DNA of 64,000 nt from CBDHFN01 sp965262605. Its GTDB lineage: Bacteria > Pseudomonadota > Alphaproteobacteria > JASGCL01. The notes below the pieces were generated by a model, which was not told the DNA's origin, made no database searches, and was given only the letters and a program-made list of their open reading frames with translations. Location of the stretch: assembly GCA_965262605.1 (NCBI GenBank), contig CBDHFN010000003.1:1178001-1242000 (forward strand), in the 5' to 3' direction. Below are positions 62,185 to 64,000 of the stretch, piece after piece. The position numbers were made by a program, and so were the translations under genes. Numbering within the stretch: the first letter of the stretch is position 1; each line of letters starts with the position of its first letter.

Positions 62185-64000
62185 TGGCTTACCGAATAAA
62201 AATTCTTTTGCCTTTGCCGATGATTTCTGCGGCACTTGACTATTACAGCGAAGAAGAATATCCCCAAGGGAGTTTTGTGCAAGTCCCTTTTGGGCGCGGT
62301 AAGTATATCGGTATAGTTTGGCATGGCGCAATTGATAAGGATTTAGCCTTAAATAAATTAAAATATATCATTAAAAAATTTGAATGCCCGCCCATGCCCA
62401 TGCCAACCATGCAATTAATTGAATTTATGGCGGGATATTATATTCAACCTTTGGGGGCAATTTTGAAATTATCTTTGGTTTTGCCGGAATATTTCAATAA
62501 AATGCCCAATCCGCCAGCGATTCCCAATTATTTTATTGAAGGTATTTCGTCCATTAAAACTGAACAAGACCAAGATACTGCAATCGCAACGATAAACGCG
62601 AATATTACGAAACACCAATTTTGCGTGCATAGTCTTGAAGGCATCACGGGTTCGGGTAAGACTTTGGTATTTTTGCACGCGATTCGTCATGCTTGGCAAA
62701 TGGGGCGTAATGTCATGGTTTTAGTGCCTGAAATCGCGCTTACTCATAATTTTATTCGGCAATTTAAAGATTTTTTTGGGGCAGAACCGCCCGTTTGGCA
62801 TTCGGATATTGCAGTTTCGTTAAAGAAAAAATATTTCGGGCAAATTATATTCAAACAAACCCCCATTGTTTTTGGCGCAAGATCGGCTATGTCTTTACCG
62901 CTTGACAATATTGGTTTGATAATTTTGGACGAAGAGCATGATATTCATTACAAGCAAAATCAGGGATTGCGCTATTACGCACGGGATATGGCGATAAAAC
63001 TTGCACAATATCATCAAGCTTCGGTGGTGCTAGCATCAGCCACGCCGTCCATGGAAACGAAAATGAACGCGCTTAGCAAAATTTTTGTGGAATGCGTGTT
63101 AAAATCGCGAATTAATCAAGCAAATTTGCCAAAAATTTCTATTATAGACATGAAAAAATATACGCTTGCCAAGGATAATTTTCTTAGCCCCCCGATGATT
63201 GATGCGATAAGCGCGGTGCTGGCAAAAGGCAAGCAAGCATTGGTTTTTTTGAATAAACGCGGTTATGCGCCGCTTTATTTATGCCAAAAATGCGGGTTTA
63301 AGGTTGAATGCACAGCGTGCGATTCGTTTTTAACGCATCATAAATCACCGAACCGATTGGAATGTGGGGTTTGTGCCGCGAAATATCCGATTCCGCTTTC
63401 TTGTTCGGCATGTGGCGCGGACGATAGCATGATGGCATTTGGACCGGGAATTGAAAAAATTGCCGAAGAATGCCAAAGCCGATACCCAAACGCCCGAATC
63501 GCCGTGGTAAGTTCGGATAATATCAATGATGATGAAGATTGGAGCGAATTAATTGCTAAAATTCTGAAACATGAAATTGATATTATTGTCGGCACGCAAT
63601 TATTGGCAAAAGGGCATCATTTTCCCAATTTAAATTTTGTCGGTATTGTCAGCGCGGATTCGCTTTTTTGCAACCCCGACCCAAGGGCGTTGGAGCGCGC
63701 TTTTCAATTATTGCAACAAGTCATTGGGCGCGCGGGGCGCATGGGCGATGAATCCGATGCTTTGATTCAATCATATAGCCCCCAAGAACCATTATTGCTT
63801 GATTTAGCAAACCAGCGAATACAAAATTTTTATATTGGCGAATTGCATCGGCGCGAAAGGGGCGAATTGCCACCATTTGCCCGCATGGCAAGCATTATTA
63901 TCAGTGGTAAAAATGAAAAAAATACCATGAAATTTGCCCAAAATCTTGGCGCGCTTGCCCCAAAAATTGATGGGTTTCAATTATTAGGTCCCGCCCAAGC
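62184..64000 (+). CDS. priA: Primosomal protein N' (PriA helicase), 3'-truncated by window edge
   Basis: The frame is open from the ATG at 62184 to the window end (~605 residues of ~700). The N-terminal 3'-DNA-binding region begins MAYRIKILLPLPMISALDYY-like; helicase motifs are Walker A GITGSGKTLVF near 155, VLVPEIALT, Walker B IILDEEHD, ASATPS; zinc-binding Cys pairs CQKC, CTAC, CGVC and CSAC lie near 370-415, followed by GTQLLAKGHHFPNL and QVIGRAGRMG. PriA reloads the replisome at stalled forks. It overlaps the kinase stop by one base. Confidence 0.95.
   Translation, partial: MAYRIKILLPLPMISAALDYYSEEEYPQGSFVQVPFGRGKYIGIVWHGAIDKDLALNKLKYIIKKFECPPMPMPTMQLIEFMAGYYIQPLGAILKLSLVLPEYFNKMPNPPAIPNYFIEGISSIKTEQDQDTAIATINANITKHQFCVHSLEGITGSGKTLVFLHAIRHAWQMGRNVMVLVPEIALTHNFIRQFKDFFGAEPPVWHSDIAVSLKKKYFGQIIFKQTPIVFGARSAMSLPLDNIGLIILDEEHDIHYKQNQGLRYYARDMAIKLAQYHQASVVLASATPSMETKMNALSKIFVECVLKSRINQANLPKISIIDMKKYTLAKDNFLSPPMIDAISAVLAKGKQALVFLNKRGYAPLYLCQKCGFKVECTACDSFLTHHKSPNRLECGVCAAKYPIPLSCSACGADDSMMAFGPGIEKIAEECQSRYPNARIAVVSSDNINDDEDWSELIAKILKHEIDIIVGTQLLAKGHHFPNLNFVGIVSADSLFCNPDPRALERAFQLLQQVIGRAGRMGDESDALIQSYSPQEPLLLDLANQRIQNFYIGELHRRERGELPPFARMASIIISGKNEKNTMKFAQNLGALAPKIDGFQLLGPAQ

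Noticed and set aside
1..64000. tRNA, rRNA, integrase and replication-origin signals
   Set aside because: Looked for cloverleaf ends, rRNA stretches, tyrosine/serine integrase motifs and DnaA-box clusters by eye and saw none.

Overview
The window is an AT-rich bacterial chromosome segment, most likely from a low-GC alphaproteobacterium. This is inferred from gene content and order (lptE-holA, a His-rich CbiX, short alphaproteobacterial-type flagellins, a Mg-type HemB, an ftsL after rsmH); no rRNA or tRNA gene is present to confirm it. Coding density is high, genes often overlap by 1-14 nt, and housekeeping operons alternate with two-gene accessory cassettes.

Layout. 1-7.2 kb: 3' part of htpG, a TPR/glycosyltransferase-like gene with an unknown partner, znuCB, and a short division cluster mraZ-rsmH-ftsL. 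7.2-11.9 kb: a type III restriction-modification pair where ftsI would normally follow. 12.1-13.1 kb: a flagellin. 13.3-15.9 kb: an operon of a formyltransferase-fold protein, a PhnZ/TmpB-like HD oxygenase and an FAD-linked 2-hydroxyacid dehydrogenase. 16.0-18.7 kb: PBP1A. 18.9-23.4 kb: a corrinoid methyl-transfer operon (pterin methyltransferase and RamA-like reactivase) interrupted by a TaqI-like type II restriction-modification pair. 23.6-25.0 kb: holA and lptE. 25.2-29.6 kb: a tandem glycine riboswitch and gcvT-gcvH-gcvP. 29.8-33.1 kb: an AstE/AspA-family deacylase, an ABC permease and a kynureninase. 33.2-34.4 kb: an unrecognised two-gene pair. 34.6-40.4 kb: clpA, a phosphonate monoester hydrolase-like sulfatase, a Cys/Met-metabolism PLP enzyme and a GST. 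40.6-45.2 kb: a second, divergent flagellin, typA, and an AAA ATPase/DUF4276 pair. 45.3-51.1 kb: cobalamin genes (cbiD divergent from cobA-cobS-cobC), pncA, a DMT exporter and anmK. 51.1-54.0 kb: a RloA/RloB (AbiL-type) pair and cbiX. 54.0-57.9 kb: fabI, hemB, tkt. 57.9-60.7 kb: an array of REP-like palindromes holding two identical inverted IS110 copies. 60.7-64 kb: a lipoprotein, a PfkB kinase and the 5' part of priA.

How it fits together. Cobalamin synthesis, the methyl-THF:corrinoid methyltransferase, its reactivase and the glycine cleavage system all feed one-carbon/folate metabolism. The HD oxygenase and the sulfatase-superfamily hydrolase suggest use of organophosphonates. The clearest novel material is the IS110 pair. 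The non-coding left end of each 1172-bp copy folds as a bridge RNA whose guide segments can be read off and matched to the actual insertion sites and element ends in this window. Five dispersed two-gene cassettes (type III R-M, TaqI-like R-M, AAA/DUF4276, RloAB, and the unknown 33.2-34.4 kb pair) give the segment a scattered rather than island-like accessory load.
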